From Pulveribacter suum (GTDB lineage: Bacteria > Pseudomonadota > Gammaproteobacteria > Burkholderiales > Burkholderiaceae_C), in contig NZ_CP027792.1 of assembly GCF_003013695.1 (NCBI RefSeq), positions 1,818,501-1,882,500 of the forward strand: a stretch of 64,000 nt of DNA, given 5' to 3'. A program made the translations under genes and the position numbers. Shown piece by piece: positions 37,980-47,099 of the stretch. The stretch's first letter is position 1. Every line of letters begins with the position of its first letter. A model generated the notes under the pieces. The model saw nothing but the letters and a program-made list of their open reading frames with translations, had not been told where the DNA came from and did not search any database.

Positions 37980-39260
37980 ATGAAGATTCTTGTCATCGGC
38001 GGCGGCGGCCGCGAGCACGCCCTGGCCTGGAAGATCGCCCAGTCGCCCAAGGCCACGCGGGTGTATGTGGCGCCGGGCAACGGGGGCACGGCCCTCAGCC
38101 CCAAACTGGAAAACCTGCCCCTGACCGACGTGCGCGAACTGCGCGAGTGGGCGCAGGAGCACAAGATCGGCCTGACCGTGGTCGGCCCCGAGGCGCCGCT
38201 GGCCGCCGGCGTGGTGGACGAGTTCCGCGCCCACGGCCTGCGCATCTTTGGGCCCACGAGGGCCGCCGCGCAGCTGGAAAGCTCCAAGGCCTTCTCCAAG
38301 GCCTTCATGCGCCGCCACGGCATTCCCACGGCCGACTACGACACCTTCACGGACGCCGACGCGGCCCACGCCTTCGTCAACCGCGTGGGCGTGCCCATCG
38401 TCATCAAGGCCGACGGCCTGGCCGCCGGCAAGGGCGTGGTGGTGGCCACCGCGCTGGAGGAAGCCCACGCCGCCATCGACGACATGCTGCAGGGCAACAC
38501 CCTGGGCGTGGCGCACAACGAGGGCGGCGCGCGGGTGGTGATCGAGCAGTTCCTGGAGGGCGAGGAAGCCAGCTTCATCGTGCTGTGCGACGGCCGTGAC
38601 GTCGTCGCCCTGGCCACCAGCCAGGACCACAAGCGCCTGAAGGACGGCGACGAGGGCCCCAACACGGGCGGCATGGGCGCCTATTCGCCCGCGCCGGTGG
38701 TTACTGCCGACGTGCACGCCCGCGCCATGCGCGAGGTCATCCTGCCCACCGTGCGCGGCATGGAAAAGGACGGCATCCCCTACACCGGCTTTTTGTACGC
38801 CGGCCTGATGATCGACGACAGCGGCTACCCCAAGACGCTGGAGTTCAACTGCCGCATGGGCGACCCGGAGACGCAGCCCATCCTGATGCGCTTGAAAAGC
38901 GATCTGGTGGACTTGCTCACCGCCGCCGTGGACGCCAGGCTCGAACAGGTCGAGCTGCAGTGGGACCGCCGCACCGCCCTGGGCGTTGTGATGGCCGCGC
39001 ACGGCTATCCCGCGCAGCCGCGCAAGGGCGACGCCATCACCGGGCTGCCGGCGGAAGCCGACGACGCCATGGTCTTTCACGCCGGCACGCAGCTGGACGC
39101 GGACGGCACGCCGCGCGTAACCGGCGGGCGCGTGCTGTGCGTGACGGCTCTGGCCGACAGCGTGCGCCAGGCCCAGCAGCGCGCCTACGACGTGGCGCGC
39201 GGCATCCACTTCGACGGCGCGCAGTACCGGCGCGACATCGGCCACCGGGCGGTGAGATGA
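37980..39260 (+). CDS. purD: Phosphoribosylamine-glycine ligase
   Basis: Second step of purine synthesis: ATP-dependent ligation of glycine to 5-phosphoribosylamine. 426 residues. N-terminal MKILVIGGGGREHALAWKIAQSP, ATP-grasp core with PIVIKADGLAAGKGVVVAT at about 140, VIEQFLEGEEASFIVLCDG, YTGFLYAGLMIDD and the Mg-binding EFNCRMGDPETQPIL near 285. Starts 4 bp after yebC. Confidence 0.97.
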   Translation: MKILVIGGGGREHALAWKIAQSPKATRVYVAPGNGGTALSPKLENLPLTDVRELREWAQEHKIGLTVVGPEAPLAAGVVDEFRAHGLRIFGPTRAAAQLESSKAFSKAFMRRHGIPTADYDTFTDADAAHAFVNRVGVPIVIKADGLAAGKGVVVATALEEAHAAIDDMLQGNTLGVAHNEGGARVVIEQFLEGEEASFIVLCDGRDVVALATSQDHKRLKDGDEGPNTGGMGAYSPAPVVTADVHARAMREVILPTVRGMEKDGIPYTGFLYAGLMIDDSGYPKTLEFNCRMGDPETQPILMRLKSDLVDLLTAAVDARLEQVELQWDRRTALGVVMAAHGYPAQPRKGDAITGLPAEADDAMVFHAGTQLDADGTPRVTGGRVLCVTALADSVRQAQQRAYDVARGIHFDGAQYRRDIGHRAVR

Positions 39261-39267
39261 GGAACAA

Positions 39268-39345
39268 CCCCCTGAGCCGCTGCGCGGCTCGCCGCCTCTC
39301 TGGCGCTTTGCTTGGAAGGGGGACGACGCTGGCGGCCTGGCAAAG
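39268..39345 (+). repeat. Dispersed repeat, family 2, copy 1
   Basis: AACCCCCTGAGCCGCTGCGC at its start, followed by a C/T-rich stretch, GGAAGGGGGA and GCTGGCGGCC. Same pattern as the copies near 44.8, 49.9 and 55.6 kb, the first two of which are in the opposite orientation. Fills the gap between purD and hemF; the remainder up to 39421 is GC-rich sequence with no visible gene. Confidence 0.6.
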
Positions 39346-39421
39346 CCAGATCCGCGGCGTCCGCTGGGCTGGCGCGGCGCGGCTTCATGCGCAACGCCCT
39401 GAATGATCGAAGGCTGCAGCC

Positions 39422-40333
39422 ATGAGTGAATTTCGTAGCTACCTTTTGAGCCTGCAAGAGCGCATCACGCACGCCATCGAGGCCGTCGAGGGCGAGGGCG
39501 GGGCGCGCTTTCGCGCCGACGCTTGGCAGCGTCCGGCCGAATCGCCCCTGAAGGGCGACGGCATCACCCGCATCCTGGAGGGCGGGCGCGTGTTCGAGCG
39601 CGCCGGCTGCGGCTTTTCTCATGTGAGCGGCCCGCAGCTGCCGCCGTCTGCCACCCAGCACCGGCCCGAGCTGGCGGGCGCGCCGTTCCAGGCCATGGGC
39701 GTGTCGCTGGTCTTCCACCCGCGCAACCCCTATGTGCCCACGGTACACATGAACGTGCGCATGATCGCCGCCGCGCAGCCGGGCAGCGAGCCGGTGTGCT
39801 GGTTCGGCGGCGGCATGGACCTGACGCCGTTCTATGGCTTCGACGAGGATGCGGTGCACTTTCACCGCACCTGCCGTGATGCGCTCCATCCCTTCGGCGA
39901 GCCGCTGTATCCGCGCTTCAAGCAGTGGTGCGACGAGTACTTCTACCTGAAGCACCGCGAGGAGCAGCGCGGCGTGGGCGGCGTCTTTTTCGACGACTTC
40001 TCCGAGCTGGGCTTTGCGCGCAGCCAGGCCATGACGCAAAGCGTGGGCGACGCCTTCCTGGCCGCCTACGAGCCCATCGTTCAGCGGCGCATGGACCTGC
40101 CCTGGGGCGGGCGCGAGCGCGACTTCCAGCTGTACCGCCGCGGGCGCTATGTGGAGTTCAACCTGGTGTGGGACCGGGGCACGCACTTCGGCCTGCAGTC
40201 GGGCGGGCGCACCGAGTCCATCTTGCTGTCCATGCCGCCCCAGGTGGCCTGGAGCTACCGCCGCGAAGACCCGCCCGGCTCGCCCGAGGCGCAGCTCACC
40301 GAGCGCTTCCTGCAGCGCCGCGACTGGGTCTGA
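39422..40333 (+). CDS. hemF: Oxygen-dependent coproporphyrinogen III oxidase
   Basis: Aerobic oxidative decarboxylation of coproporphyrinogen III in heme synthesis. 303 residues. Family landmarks: [22 protein letters not shown] segment near 58 (here [15 protein letters not shown]), [14 protein letters not shown] near 108, [22 protein letters not shown] near 130, [10 protein letters not shown] near 190, and [20 protein letters not shown] near 240. An oxygen-independent counterpart, hemN, is at the right edge of the window, so the organism can make heme with or without oxygen. Confidence 0.97.
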   Translation: MSEFRSYLLSLQERITHAIEAVEGEGGARFRADAWQRPAESPLKGDGITRILEGGRVFERAGCGFSHVSGPQLPPSATQHRPELAGAPFQAMGVSLVFHPRNPYVPTVHMNVRMIAAAQPGSEPVCWFGGGMDLTPFYGFDEDAVHFHRTCRDALHPFGEPLYPRFKQWCDEYFYLKHREEQRGVGGVFFDDFSELGFARSQAMTQSVGDAFLAAYEPIVQRRMDLPWGGRERDFQLYRRGRYVEFNLVWDRGTHFGLQSGGRTESILLSMPPQVAWSYRREDPPGSPEAQLTERFLQRRDWV

Positions 40334-40340
40334 CTCACTT

Positions 40341-40388
40341 TTTCATAGCTGCCTGCGCAGGCAGGACAAGGCCTACAGCACTATTTTG
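40341..40388 (-). repeat. Dispersed palindromic repeat, family 1, copy 6
   Basis: Reverse orientation, TTTCATAGCTGCC, inner arms GCCTGCGCAGGC, GGACAAGGCCT. Between hemF and rsfS. Confidence 0.6.
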
Positions 40389-40438
40389 TGCTTAGGCTAT
40401 ATTGGCAACCATCTTTTTCCAGACAACCAGACCGCCCG

Positions 40439-41230
40439 ATGACCACTTCCAAACAATCGGAAACCGCCGCCAAGAAAGACGTCACCAAGCTCCAGCGCGC
40501 CATCGTCGATGGCCTGGAGGACGTCAAGGCGCAAGACATCCAGGTCTTTGACACCGAGCATCTGTCGCCGCTGTTCGAGCGCGTGATGGTGGCCACCGGC
40601 AGCTCCAACCGCCAGACCAAGGCACTGGCCGCCAGCGTGCGCGACGCGGTGCGCGAAGCCGGCTTCCCCAAGCCCCGCACCGAGGGCGAGGACAACGGCG
40701 AGTGGATCATCGTGGACTGCGGCCCGGCTGTGGTGCACGTCATGCAGCCCGCCATCCGCCAGTACTACCGGCTGGAGGAGATCTGGGGCGACAAGCCGGT
40801 GCGCATGAAGCTGGGTGCCGCCAAGCCGCGCAAGACCACCGCCTCCGAAGACGCATCGGCCCCGGCCAAGAAGGCCGCGGCAAAGAAGGCGCCGGCCAAG
40901 AAGGCTGCCGCCAAGACCACCGCCGCCGCGCCGGCCAAGGCGGCTGCCAAGGCCCCGGCGGCCAAGAAGGCGGCCGCGAAAAAGGCGCCGGCCAGGTCCG
41001 CTGCCACCACCGCCGCCACCAGAGCCCCGGCCGCCAAGACCGCCACCGCCGCCGCCAAACGGCCCGCGGCCAAGAAGGCGTCCGCCCAGGCGCCCGTCAA
41101 GACCGTGAAGGTGGGCCAGCCGACCGCACGCAAGGCGGCGCCGGCCAAGAAGGCTGCCGCTGCGCCCGCCAAGAGGGCAGCGCCTGCGAAGAAGGCTGCC
41201 GCCAGGAAGGCGCCGGCCAGAAAGGCCTGA
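40439..41230 (+). CDS. rsfS: Ribosomal silencing factor RsfS with long lysine/alanine-rich tail
   Basis: RsfS binds uL14 on the large ribosomal subunit and blocks subunit joining in starvation. Residues about 10-125 are the complete domain ([67 protein letters not shown]). Residues about 138-263 are a repetitive Lys/Ala/Pro tail ([12 protein letters not shown] repeats), like the C-terminal part of histone H1, and roughly double the usual length. Start ATG 40439 is used because the domain begins soon after. nadD, which commonly precedes rsfS, is not here. rlmH follows after 14 bp. Confidence 0.93.
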   Translation: MTTSKQSETAAKKDVTKLQRAIVDGLEDVKAQDIQVFDTEHLSPLFERVMVATGSSNRQTKALAASVRDAVREAGFPKPRTEGEDNGEWIIVDCGPAVVHVMQPAIRQYYRLEEIWGDKPVRMKLGAAKPRKTTASEDASAPAKKAAAKKAPAKKAAAKTTAAAPAKAAAKAPAAKKAAAKKAPARSAATTAATRAPAAKTATAAAKRPAAKKASAQAPVKTVKVGQPTARKAAPAKKAAAAPAKRAAPAKKAAARKAPARKA

Positions 41231-41244
41231 GCCGCTCACTGGCG

Positions 41245-41712
41245 ATGAAGCTGCTGATCGTGGCCGTGGGCCAGCGCGTGCCCGACTGGGCGCAAACGGC
41301 CTACGACGACTACGCCAAGCGCTTCCCGCCGGAGCTGAAAGTCGAGCTCAAGGCCGTCAAGACCGAGCCGCGCGGCTCCAAGACGCTGGAGACGCTGTAC
41401 GCCGCTGAGCGCGAGCGCATCGAGGCGGCCATCCCACGTGGCGCCCGCGTGGTGGCGCTGGACGAGCGCGGCACCAGCTTGACCACCAAGGCGCTGGCCG
41501 CGCGCCTGCAGGGCTGGCAGCTGGAGGGCGACGACGTGGCCCTGCTGATCGGCGGGCCGGACGGGCTGGACCCGGCCCTGCGCCAGGCGGCGCACGAGCG
41601 CATCCGCCTGTCCGACCTGACGCTGCCCCACGCCATGGTGCGGGTGCTGCTCATCGAGCAGCTGTACCGCGCCTGGTCGGTGAACGCCGGTCACCCTTAT
41701 CACCGCGAATAG
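41245..41712 (+). CDS. rlmH: 23S rRNA pseudouridine-1915 N3-methyltransferase
   Basis: SPOUT-fold methyltransferase modifying pseudouridine 1915 of 23S rRNA. 155 residues, the exact family size. [28 protein letters not shown] at the start, SAM-knot [13 protein letters not shown] at about 92-104, and the conserved C-terminus [32 protein letters not shown] at 41245. Pairs with rsfS upstream, both acting on the large subunit. Confidence 0.96.
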   Translation: MKLLIVAVGQRVPDWAQTAYDDYAKRFPPELKVELKAVKTEPRGSKTLETLYAAERERIEAAIPRGARVVALDERGTSLTTKALAARLQGWQLEGDDVALLIGGPDGLDPALRQAAHERIRLSDLTLPHAMVRVLLIEQLYRAWSVNAGHPYHRE

Positions 41713-41740
41713 TGACCGCGGGGAGCCGCGGCAACTCCTA

Positions 41741-41796
41741 ATTTCATAGCTGCCAGCGCTTGATGGATGGGCGCTGGAAGCCGATTTCATTCAAAA
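41741..41796 (-). repeat. Dispersed palindromic repeat, family 1, copy 7
   Basis: Reverse orientation, well preserved: TTCATAGCTGCCAGCGCTTG, spacer, GGCGCTGGAAGCCGATTT. Ends immediately before the ATG of maf and therefore occupies its ribosome-binding region. Confidence 0.75.
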
Positions 41797-42414
41797 ATGC
41801 CCGGCTTCATCTACCTCGCCTCGCAAAGCCCGCGCCGCAGCCAGCTGCTGACGCAGATCGGCGTGCGCCATGAATTGCTGCTGCCCAACGCCGCGGGCGA
41901 CATGCCCGAGGACGCGGAAGGGCTGGAGGCCATGCTGCCCGGCGAGCACCCCACCGCCTACGTGCAGCGCGTGACGGCCTGCAAGCTGGACGCCGCCGTG
42001 GTGCGCCACGCACGCCGGGGGCTGGCCGCAGCGCCCATCCTGTGCTCCGACACCACGGTGGCGCTGGGCGACACCATCCTGGGCAAGCCCGAGGACGCGC
42101 GCGACGCCGCCCGCATGCTGGCGCTGCTGGCCGGGCGCGAGCACAGCGTGCTTACCGCCGTGGCGCTGTGGGCGGGCGGGCACAGGCACGCGGCGCTGTC
42201 GGTGTCGCAGGTGCGCTTTGCGCCCATGACCGACGGGCAGATCGAGGCCTACGTGGCCAGCGGCGAGCCGCTGGGCAAGGCCGGCGCCTACGGCATCCAG
42301 GGCCGCGCGGCGGCCTGGGTGCAGCACATGGGGGGCAGCTATTCCGGGGTCATGGGCCTGCCGCTCTATGAGACGGCGGCACTGCTGCGCGCCGCCGGCG
42401 TGGCCTTCGAGTAG
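41797..42414 (+). CDS. Maf-family nucleoside triphosphate pyrophosphatase
   Basis: House-cleaning pyrophosphatase hydrolysing non-canonical or specific NTPs (YhdE/YceF group). 205 residues from ATG 41797. Signature [19 protein letters not shown] at 4-22, [10 protein letters not shown] near 70, [20 protein letters not shown] near 92 and the [30 protein letters not shown] segment near 165, which suggests the dTTP/UTP-specific YhdE type. A family-1 repeat directly abuts the start codon, so no clear Shine-Dalgarno is visible. Last gene before the nir island; it converges with dnr. Confidence 0.93.
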   Translation: MPGFIYLASQSPRRSQLLTQIGVRHELLLPNAAGDMPEDAEGLEAMLPGEHPTAYVQRVTACKLDAAVVRHARRGLAAAPILCSDTTVALGDTILGKPEDARDAARMLALLAGREHSVLTAVALWAGGHRHAALSVSQVRFAPMTDGQIEAYVASGEPLGKAGAYGIQGRAAAWVQHMGGSYSGVMGLPLYETAALLRAAGVAFE

Positions 42415-42432
42415 GCCGCCGCCAGCGGGGCG

Positions 42433-43152
42433 CTACAGCGGGTGGCTGGCCAGCCGCCCGGTGTCGGGGATGTGGATGTTGCGCCGGTCCATGTGGATCA
42501 GACCGGCGTCGGCCAGCTCGTGCAGCACGCGCGAAAAGTACTCCGGCGTGATCGACAGGCGCGAGGCGATGGTGGCCTTGCTCACCGGCAGCGAGATGCT
42601 GCGCGGCTGCGCCGCCCCGGCGGGCACGCCGCCGCAGCCCGGCAGGTCATCCTCGGGCAAGGCGTTGAGCAGGTAGCCGATGACGCGCTGCGTGCCGCTG
42701 TGCAGCGTGTAGGCCTGCACGTCGTGCACCAGGCCATGCAGGCGCCGCGAAATGCCCGCCAGCATGCGCATGGCAAAGCGCGGCTCGCTCTCGATCTCGC
42801 GCACCACGGCCGCCTTGCCCACGGACAGCACCAGGCTGTCGGTCAGCGCCTGGGCGCTGACGATGTAGGGGCGCTCGGTGAACATCAGCGCCTCGGCAAA
42901 GCTGATGCCCGGGCCGGCCAGCTCGATGACCTTTTCCTGGCCCGCGCTCGACAGGGCAAACAGCTTGACCTGGCCCGTCACGGTGACGTGGAATTCCTCG
43001 CAGGGCATGCCCACGTGAAAGACGCTGTCGCCGCGGGCGTATTCACGCAGCCGGCAGCCGGTGGCCAGGCGCTGCAGCTCGGCCTGGGTCATCTCCTGGA
43101 ACAGCGGCAGCGCGGTCAGGTAGCGCGGGATGTCGAACAGCGAGGTATCCAT
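42433..43152 (-). CDS. dnr: Crp/Fnr-family regulator, Dnr-like (NO/denitrification)
   Basis: 239 residues from ATG 43152 (MDTSLFDIPRYL). Cyclic-nucleotide-binding-type sensor domain at about 15-130, dimerisation helix, and a winged helix with VSKATIASRLSITPEYFSRVLHEL as recognition helix; the E-x-x-S-R pattern predicts binding to the FNR-type TTGA half-site. There is no N-terminal Cys cluster, so it is not an oxygen-sensing FNR but fits the Dnr/NnrR type that responds to nitric oxide, probably via heme. Position next to nirN at the end of the nir operon supports this. A TTGA-N6-TCAG near-box lies 35 bp before its start. Confidence 0.82.
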   Translation of the reverse strand: MDTSLFDIPRYLTALPLFQEMTQAELQRLATGCRLREYARGDSVFHVGMPCEEFHVTVTGQVKLFALSSAGQEKVIELAGPGISFAEALMFTERPYIVSAQALTDSLVLSVGKAAVVREIESEPRFAMRMLAGISRRLHGLVHDVQAYTLHSGTQRVIGYLLNALPEDDLPGCGGVPAGAAQPRSISLPVSKATIASRLSITPEYFSRVLHELADAGLIHMDRRNIHIPDTGRLASHPL

Positions 43153-43186
43153 GCCGCCATTACAGGGAAAGTCCCGAGGGCTCACC

Positions 43187-43200
43187 CTGACGGAGGTCAA
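43187..43200 (-). promoter_or_regulatory. Near-match FNR/Dnr box upstream of dnr
   Basis: On the minus strand TTGACCTCCGTCAG, one mismatch from TTGA-N6-TCAA. Centre is 41.5 bp from the dnr ATG and just past the nirN stop. Suggests control of dnr by FNR or by itself. Confidence 0.5.
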
Positions 43201-43204
43201 TGTC

Positions 43205-44902
43205 TCAATGCGATGTGCCCTCGCTGCGGGTGATCTTGTTCCAGACGTTGTATTTGCCCACGGGCTTCTTCATGGGCAGGCGCTTGACCTCCTTGAAGCT
43301 CTGCGCGTCATAGACCACGATGGCGCCGTCCATCTCCCAGACGCTGGCCAGCGCGTAGCGGCCGTCGCGGGTGAACTCGATGTGCGCCAGCGTCTTGCCC
43401 GGCTCGCGCACCTGGGCCACCGTCTCAAGAGTGCGCTTGTCGATGATGGTGAGTGTGTCTTTGGCCTGCGGGCTCATCATGGAGTCGGTCCAGGCGTAGG
43501 GCGTGGCCTCGTGGCTGCGCATGAAAAAGCCCGGGCCGGGCGTCTTCAGCGTGCGCACGTTCTTCCAGTTCTGCATGTCGATCACATCCACCATGCCGCC
43601 CTGGTTCGCGCCGCCCAGGTTGGGACTGGCCAGCACGGTGGTGCCGTTCCACGCGAAGGTGATGCCCGAGCCCAGGTGCGGCATGCCGGCGATCGGCAGG
43701 TCGGCCACCTTGATGCGCGCGTCTAGGTTCACCACCTGGGCGCTGGCGCGCTCGTCGCCGCCGCTCTTGGGGCGCGTGGCGCCCAGCACGTGGCGGTAGC
43801 TCTGGTCGAAGAAGAAATCGTCCAGCGGCTCGCTCAGGGGCGTGCGGCGCACGCCCAGGTAGCCGGGTTTGGCAATGGCCTCGCCCATCTTGTAGTCGTG
43901 CACCAGGCCGTCGTGGATGGGCGCGGCGCCCTGGTCATACGAGATCTCCCAGATCTCGGGAATGTCCTTGAGCGCCACCACGAAGCTGCTGCGCGGGGCG
44001 GCGTCATACACCGCCGACACGCGCGAGGTGGCCTTGCCGTCCAGCGTGGCGGCGGCATAGGTCTTGACCAGATTCAAGTCGGCATCGAACAGCGCCAGCG
44101 TGTGCGGCAGGTAGTTGGCCGCCATCACCCAGCGGCCGTCGCCGCTCACCGCCACGTTGCGCATGTTCAGCCCGGCGCGCACCTCGGCCACCACGGCCAG
44201 GCGCCACAGGTCGTACTTGGTGATCCAGCCGTCGCGCGAGCCGAAGAACACGTAGCGCCCGTCGGGCGTGAACTTCGGGCCGCCGTGCAGCGCGTAGCGG
44301 CTGGCAAAGCGGGCGATGACCTCGAAGCGGTCGCCGTCCAGCAGCGAGATGTGGTGGTCGCCGCCCTCGACGACGACGAACAGGTTCATCGGGTCGGCGT
44401 TCCACTTCGGGCGGTTGGGCTCGCCCTCCGGCAGCGGCGTGAAGCTGCGCGAGGCGCGGATGTCGTCCTCGCCCCAGCGCGGTGCGGGCTGCACGGGGCT
44501 GCGCACCCAGTCGGCCAGTGCCTGAATCTCGTCTGCGGCCAGCGTGTCCGCAAAACCCGGCATCTGCGTGGCCTGGCGGCCTTCGCGGATTACGCGCAGC
44601 ACCTCGGCGGGGCGGGTGCGCTCCAGGCTCTCGGGCAGCAGGGCCGGGCCCATCAGGCCGGTGCGCTGCGCGCCGTGGCAGCTGGCGCAGTGCTGCTGGT
44701 ACAGGGCAGGTGCGGCGGGGGGCTGCGCATGTGCAGCGGCAAGCCACATCAAGCCCATGGCGATCAGGTACTGGCCCAACCGGGGCCAGCGACCGCCGCG
44801 CGAGGGCCGCCCCGCCGCGCTGGCGGTGTCTCCCTTGCCCGCGATAGCGCAGAGAAGGGGGAAGCGGCGCAGCCGCTCAGGGGGTTGTTGGAAGTCATGC
44901 AT
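43205..44902 (-). CDS. nirN: NirN, dihydro-heme d1 dehydrogenase (c-type cytochrome, d1-binding propeller)
   Basis: Periplasmic paralogue of nitrite reductase that carries out the last step of heme d1 synthesis, introducing the acrylate double bond. Heme-c motif CASCH follows the signal segment (LIAMGLMWLAAAHAQ); then an eight-bladed d1 propeller with ALHGGPKFTPDGRYVFFGS, GMPHLGSGITFAWNGTTVLA and HIEFTRDGRYALASVW, ending NVWNKITRSEGTSH. The start is uncertain: ATG 44902 overlaps the nirJ stop by 8 bp, but the first ~45 residues are encoded by a family-2 repeat and the signal peptide lies after it. The real start may be a non-ATG codon near 44780. Last gene of the nir operon before dnr. Confidence 0.88.
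   Translation of the reverse strand: MHDFQQPPERLRRFPLLCAIAGKGDTASAAGRPSRGGRWPRLGQYLIAMGLMWLAAAHAQPPAAPALYQQHCASCHGAQRTGLMGPALLPESLERTRPAEVLRVIREGRQATQMPGFADTLAADEIQALADWVRSPVQPAPRWGEDDIRASRSFTPLPEGEPNRPKWNADPMNLFVVVEGGDHHISLLDGDRFEVIARFASRYALHGGPKFTPDGRYVFFGSRDGWITKYDLWRLAVVAEVRAGLNMRNVAVSGDGRWVMAANYLPHTLALFDADLNLVKTYAAATLDGKATSRVSAVYDAAPRSSFVVALKDIPEIWEISYDQGAAPIHDGLVHDYKMGEAIAKPGYLGVRRTPLSEPLDDFFFDQSYRHVLGATRPKSGGDERASAQVVNLDARIKVADLPIAGMPHLGSGITFAWNGTTVLASPNLGGANQGGMVDVIDMQNWKNVRTLKTPGPGFFMRSHEATPYAWTDSMMSPQAKDTLTIIDKRTLETVAQVREPGKTLAHIEFTRDGRYALASVWEMDGAIVVYDAQSFKEVKRLPMKKPVGKYNVWNKITRSEGTSH
44790..44890 (-). repeat. Dispersed repeat, family 2, copy 2, inside the apparent start of nirN
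   Basis: On the minus strand it starts AACCCCCTGAGCGGCTGCGC, then CTTCCCCCTTCTCTGCGC and CGCCAGCGCGGCGGGGCGG. Same pattern as copies at 39.3 and 49.9 kb. It begins at the nirJ/nirN junction and is read in frame as the apparent nirN N-terminus. Confidence 0.7.
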
Positions 44903-46115
44903 GGGCGATCTCAATGGTACGGCGCGTGCCCTTTTTCGCAGGGGATTCGAACGGCGTGCTGGCAGCGCCCACCTCGGCGTCGCTGAGGTAGCAGCCCGGG
45001 TCCTCGAACCAGGGGTTGCCCGTGAGCTGCTGGGCGCGCACGCGGGTGTTGCCGTTGCAGATCGCCAGGTATTGGCACGACGCGCAGCGGCCCTGCACGG
45101 GGCGGGGGTGCTGCTTCAGGCCCGCCATCATCGGGTCGCTGGTGTCGTTCCAGATCTGCGAGAAGGGCCGCTCGCGCACGCTGCCCAGGTCGTGGTGCCA
45201 CCACATGGTGTCGGGGTGCACGTGGCCCAGGTTGTCGATGTTGGCCACCATCTGGCCGCTGGCGTTGCCGCCCCAGGCCACCAGGCGCTGGCGCAGCGCG
45301 CCCTCCCACTGCGGCAGGCGCTGGCGCACCCACTGCAGCAGATAGGGCCCGTCGGCGTCGTTGTTGCCGCTCACGTAGTCGTCCAGGCTGCCGGCGCGGG
45401 CGGCGGCCCAGGCGTGGTCGAACAGCAGGTCCATGGCCGCGCGGGTGGACTGGTGGTGCGCGTCCTTGTCGCGGTGGATGTTGCCGCGCCCGGCGTAGTT
45501 CAGGTGCGAGAAGTAGAACTTGTGCGCGCCCACCTCCTGCATCAGCGCCAGCAGGGCGGGCAGGTCGTGGCCGTTCATGGCCGTCATGGTGTAGCGCAGG
45601 CCCACCTTCACGCCCACCTGGCCCAGGTGGCCGATGGCGGCCAGGCTGCGGTCGAAGGCGCCCTCGAGCCGGCGGAACTTGTCGTGCGTGGCGCGCAGGC
45701 CGTCCAGGCTGATGCCGACGTAGTCAAAGCCCGCCTGCGCGATGCGCGCGGCCATGGGCGCGTCGATCAGCGTGCCGTTGGTGGACAGGCCGGTATAAAA
45801 GCCCCGCTGGCGCGCGCGTGCGGCGATCTCGAAGAGGTCGGGCCGCAGCAGCGGCTCGCCGCCCGAGAGGATGAGCGCCGGCACGCCAAAGGCCTTGAGG
45901 TCGTCCATCACCGTGAACACCTCAGGCAGCGACAGCTCGCCCGCGTAGTCGTGGTCGGCCGACAGGGCGTAGCAGTGCTTGCACGTCAGGTTGCAGCGGC
46001 GGATCAGGTTCCAGATGACCACGGGGCCGCGCGCGCCGCGCTCGCGCACAGCGGGGTAGCTGCCGGTGGCTTCGGCCTGCGCCAGCTCGCGCAGGTATTG
46101 GCTGATGCGAAACAT
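44895..46115 (-). CDS. nirJ: Radical SAM heme d1 biosynthesis protein NirJ
   Basis: Radical SAM enzyme that replaces two propionates of didecarboxysiroheme by oxo groups. 406 residues. Radical SAM cluster CNLTCKHCYAL (CxxxCxxC) near 41-48; GGEPLLRPDL and STNGTLID for SAM binding; a C-terminal extra-cluster region with GRCASCQYLAICNGNTRVRA and DPGCYL, matching a SPASM-like second iron-sulfur site. ATG 46115; 6 bp after the nirH stop. Confidence 0.95.
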   Translation of the reverse strand: MFRISQYLRELAQAEATGSYPAVRERGARGPVVIWNLIRRCNLTCKHCYALSADHDYAGELSLPEVFTVMDDLKAFGVPALILSGGEPLLRPDLFEIAARARQRGFYTGLSTNGTLIDAPMAARIAQAGFDYVGISLDGLRATHDKFRRLEGAFDRSLAAIGHLGQVGVKVGLRYTMTAMNGHDLPALLALMQEVGAHKFYFSHLNYAGRGNIHRDKDAHHQSTRAAMDLLFDHAWAAARAGSLDDYVSGNNDADGPYLLQWVRQRLPQWEGALRQRLVAWGGNASGQMVANIDNLGHVHPDTMWWHHDLGSVRERPFSQIWNDTSDPMMAGLKQHPRPVQGRCASCQYLAICNGNTRVRAQQLTGNPWFEDPGCYLSDAEVGAASTPFESPAKKGTRRTIEIAHA

Positions 46116-46121
46116 GGTCGC

Positions 46122-46601
46122 TTAGTCCTTCAGGCGCAGGCCGGTCTTTTTCAGGATGGCCGTGGAGTACAGGATGTCGTGGCTGCGGCAGGCTTGGCCC
46201 AGCAGCGCGGCCACCTCGGCGGCCTGCGCGGCCACCGCCGCGCGGCTGGTGCCGTGCAGCATGGCGAACAGGTTGTAGGGCCAGCCCGGCAGGTGGCGCG
46301 GGCGGCGGTAGCAGTGCGAGACGAATGGCAGGGCGGCCACGCGCGGGCCCAGCTCGGCGGCCTGTTCGTCGCACACGTCCCACACGCTCATGCCGTTGGC
46401 GGTGTAGCCCAGGCGGTAGTGGTTGGGCACGGCGCCGATGCGGCGGATCAGGCCGTCCTGCAGCATCTGCGCCAGGCGCTCTTGCACCTGTTCTCCGCTG
46501 GCGCCCAGCATGGCGCCCACGGCCTCGTAGGGGCGCGCGACCAGCGGCAGGCCGCCCTGGGTGGCGGCGATCAGGGCGCGGTCGAAGGCGCTCAGTGCCA
46601 T
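46122..46601 (-). CDS. nirH: Siroheme decarboxylase subunit NirH
   Basis: 159 residues, Lrp/AsnC fold: N-terminal winged helix (LPLVARPYEAVGAMLGASGE, RLAQMLQDGLIRRIGAV) and a C-terminal ligand domain ending ILYSTAILKKTGLRLKD. With NirD, NirL and NirG it decarboxylates siroheme to 12,18-didecarboxysiroheme. Starts at ATG 46601, overlapping the end of nirG by 10 bp. The assignment as H rather than G rests on gene order D-L-G-H and on this C-terminus; either label belongs to the same enzyme. Confidence 0.85.
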   Translation of the reverse strand: MALSAFDRALIAATQGGLPLVARPYEAVGAMLGASGEQVQERLAQMLQDGLIRRIGAVPNHYRLGYTANGMSVWDVCDEQAAELGPRVAALPFVSHCYRRPRHLPGWPYNLFAMLHGTSRAAVAAQAAEVAALLGQACRSHDILYSTAILKKTGLRLKD

Positions 46602-47080
46602 GGCGTGCCTCCGGCCGGGGCGCCGGGCTGGCGCAGGGCGGGCAGGCGCAGCTCGACGAAATATTCTTCTTCTTTCGGGAAGGCCAGAACGGCCAGGCCG
46701 GTGGCGGCCTCGATACGCGCCAGGGCGTCCTGCGCCAGCGCGGGCGACTCGGCCGCGACGACGAACCACATGTTCAGCGCGTGCGAGCGCCGGTAGTTGT
46801 GCGCCACCTCGGCAAAGGCGTTGACCTGGGCGGCAACGGCTTCGAAGCGCTCCTCGGGCACGGCGATGGCCGCCAGCACGAACTGCCCGCCCGCGCGCTC
46901 GATCTGAAACAGCGGCCCGAAGCGCGTCAGCACGCCCTGCGCCAGCAGCTGGTGCAGCCGCTCGATCACGCGTTCCTCGCTCCAGCCCAGCGCCTGGCCG
47001 ACGGCGGCGAACGGCCGGTCGGCGAGCGGAAAGCCGCCGTGCAGGTGGTCGATGAGGCGGGCGTCTTCAGTGGTGAGCAT
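46592..47080 (-). CDS. nirG: Siroheme decarboxylase subunit NirG
   Basis: 162 residues, Lrp/AsnC-type, from ATG 47080 (MLTTEDARLIDHLHGGFPLADRPF). Winged helix followed by the ligand domain with VAHNYRRSHALNMWFVVAAE, which contains the His-Asn-Tyr patch found in NirG- and NirD-like chains and probably the heme-binding or catalytic His. The end overlaps nirH. Separated from nirDL by a repeat of ~55 bp, the only sizeable gap in this part of the operon. Confidence 0.85.
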   Translation of the reverse strand: MLTTEDARLIDHLHGGFPLADRPFAAVGQALGWSEERVIERLHQLLAQGVLTRFGPLFQIERAGGQFVLAAIAVPEERFEAVAAQVNAFAEVAHNYRRSHALNMWFVVAAESPALAQDALARIEAATGLAVLAFPKEEEYFVELRLPALRQPGAPAGGTPWH

Positions 47081-47099
47081 GGCGGGCTCCGCGAATGTT

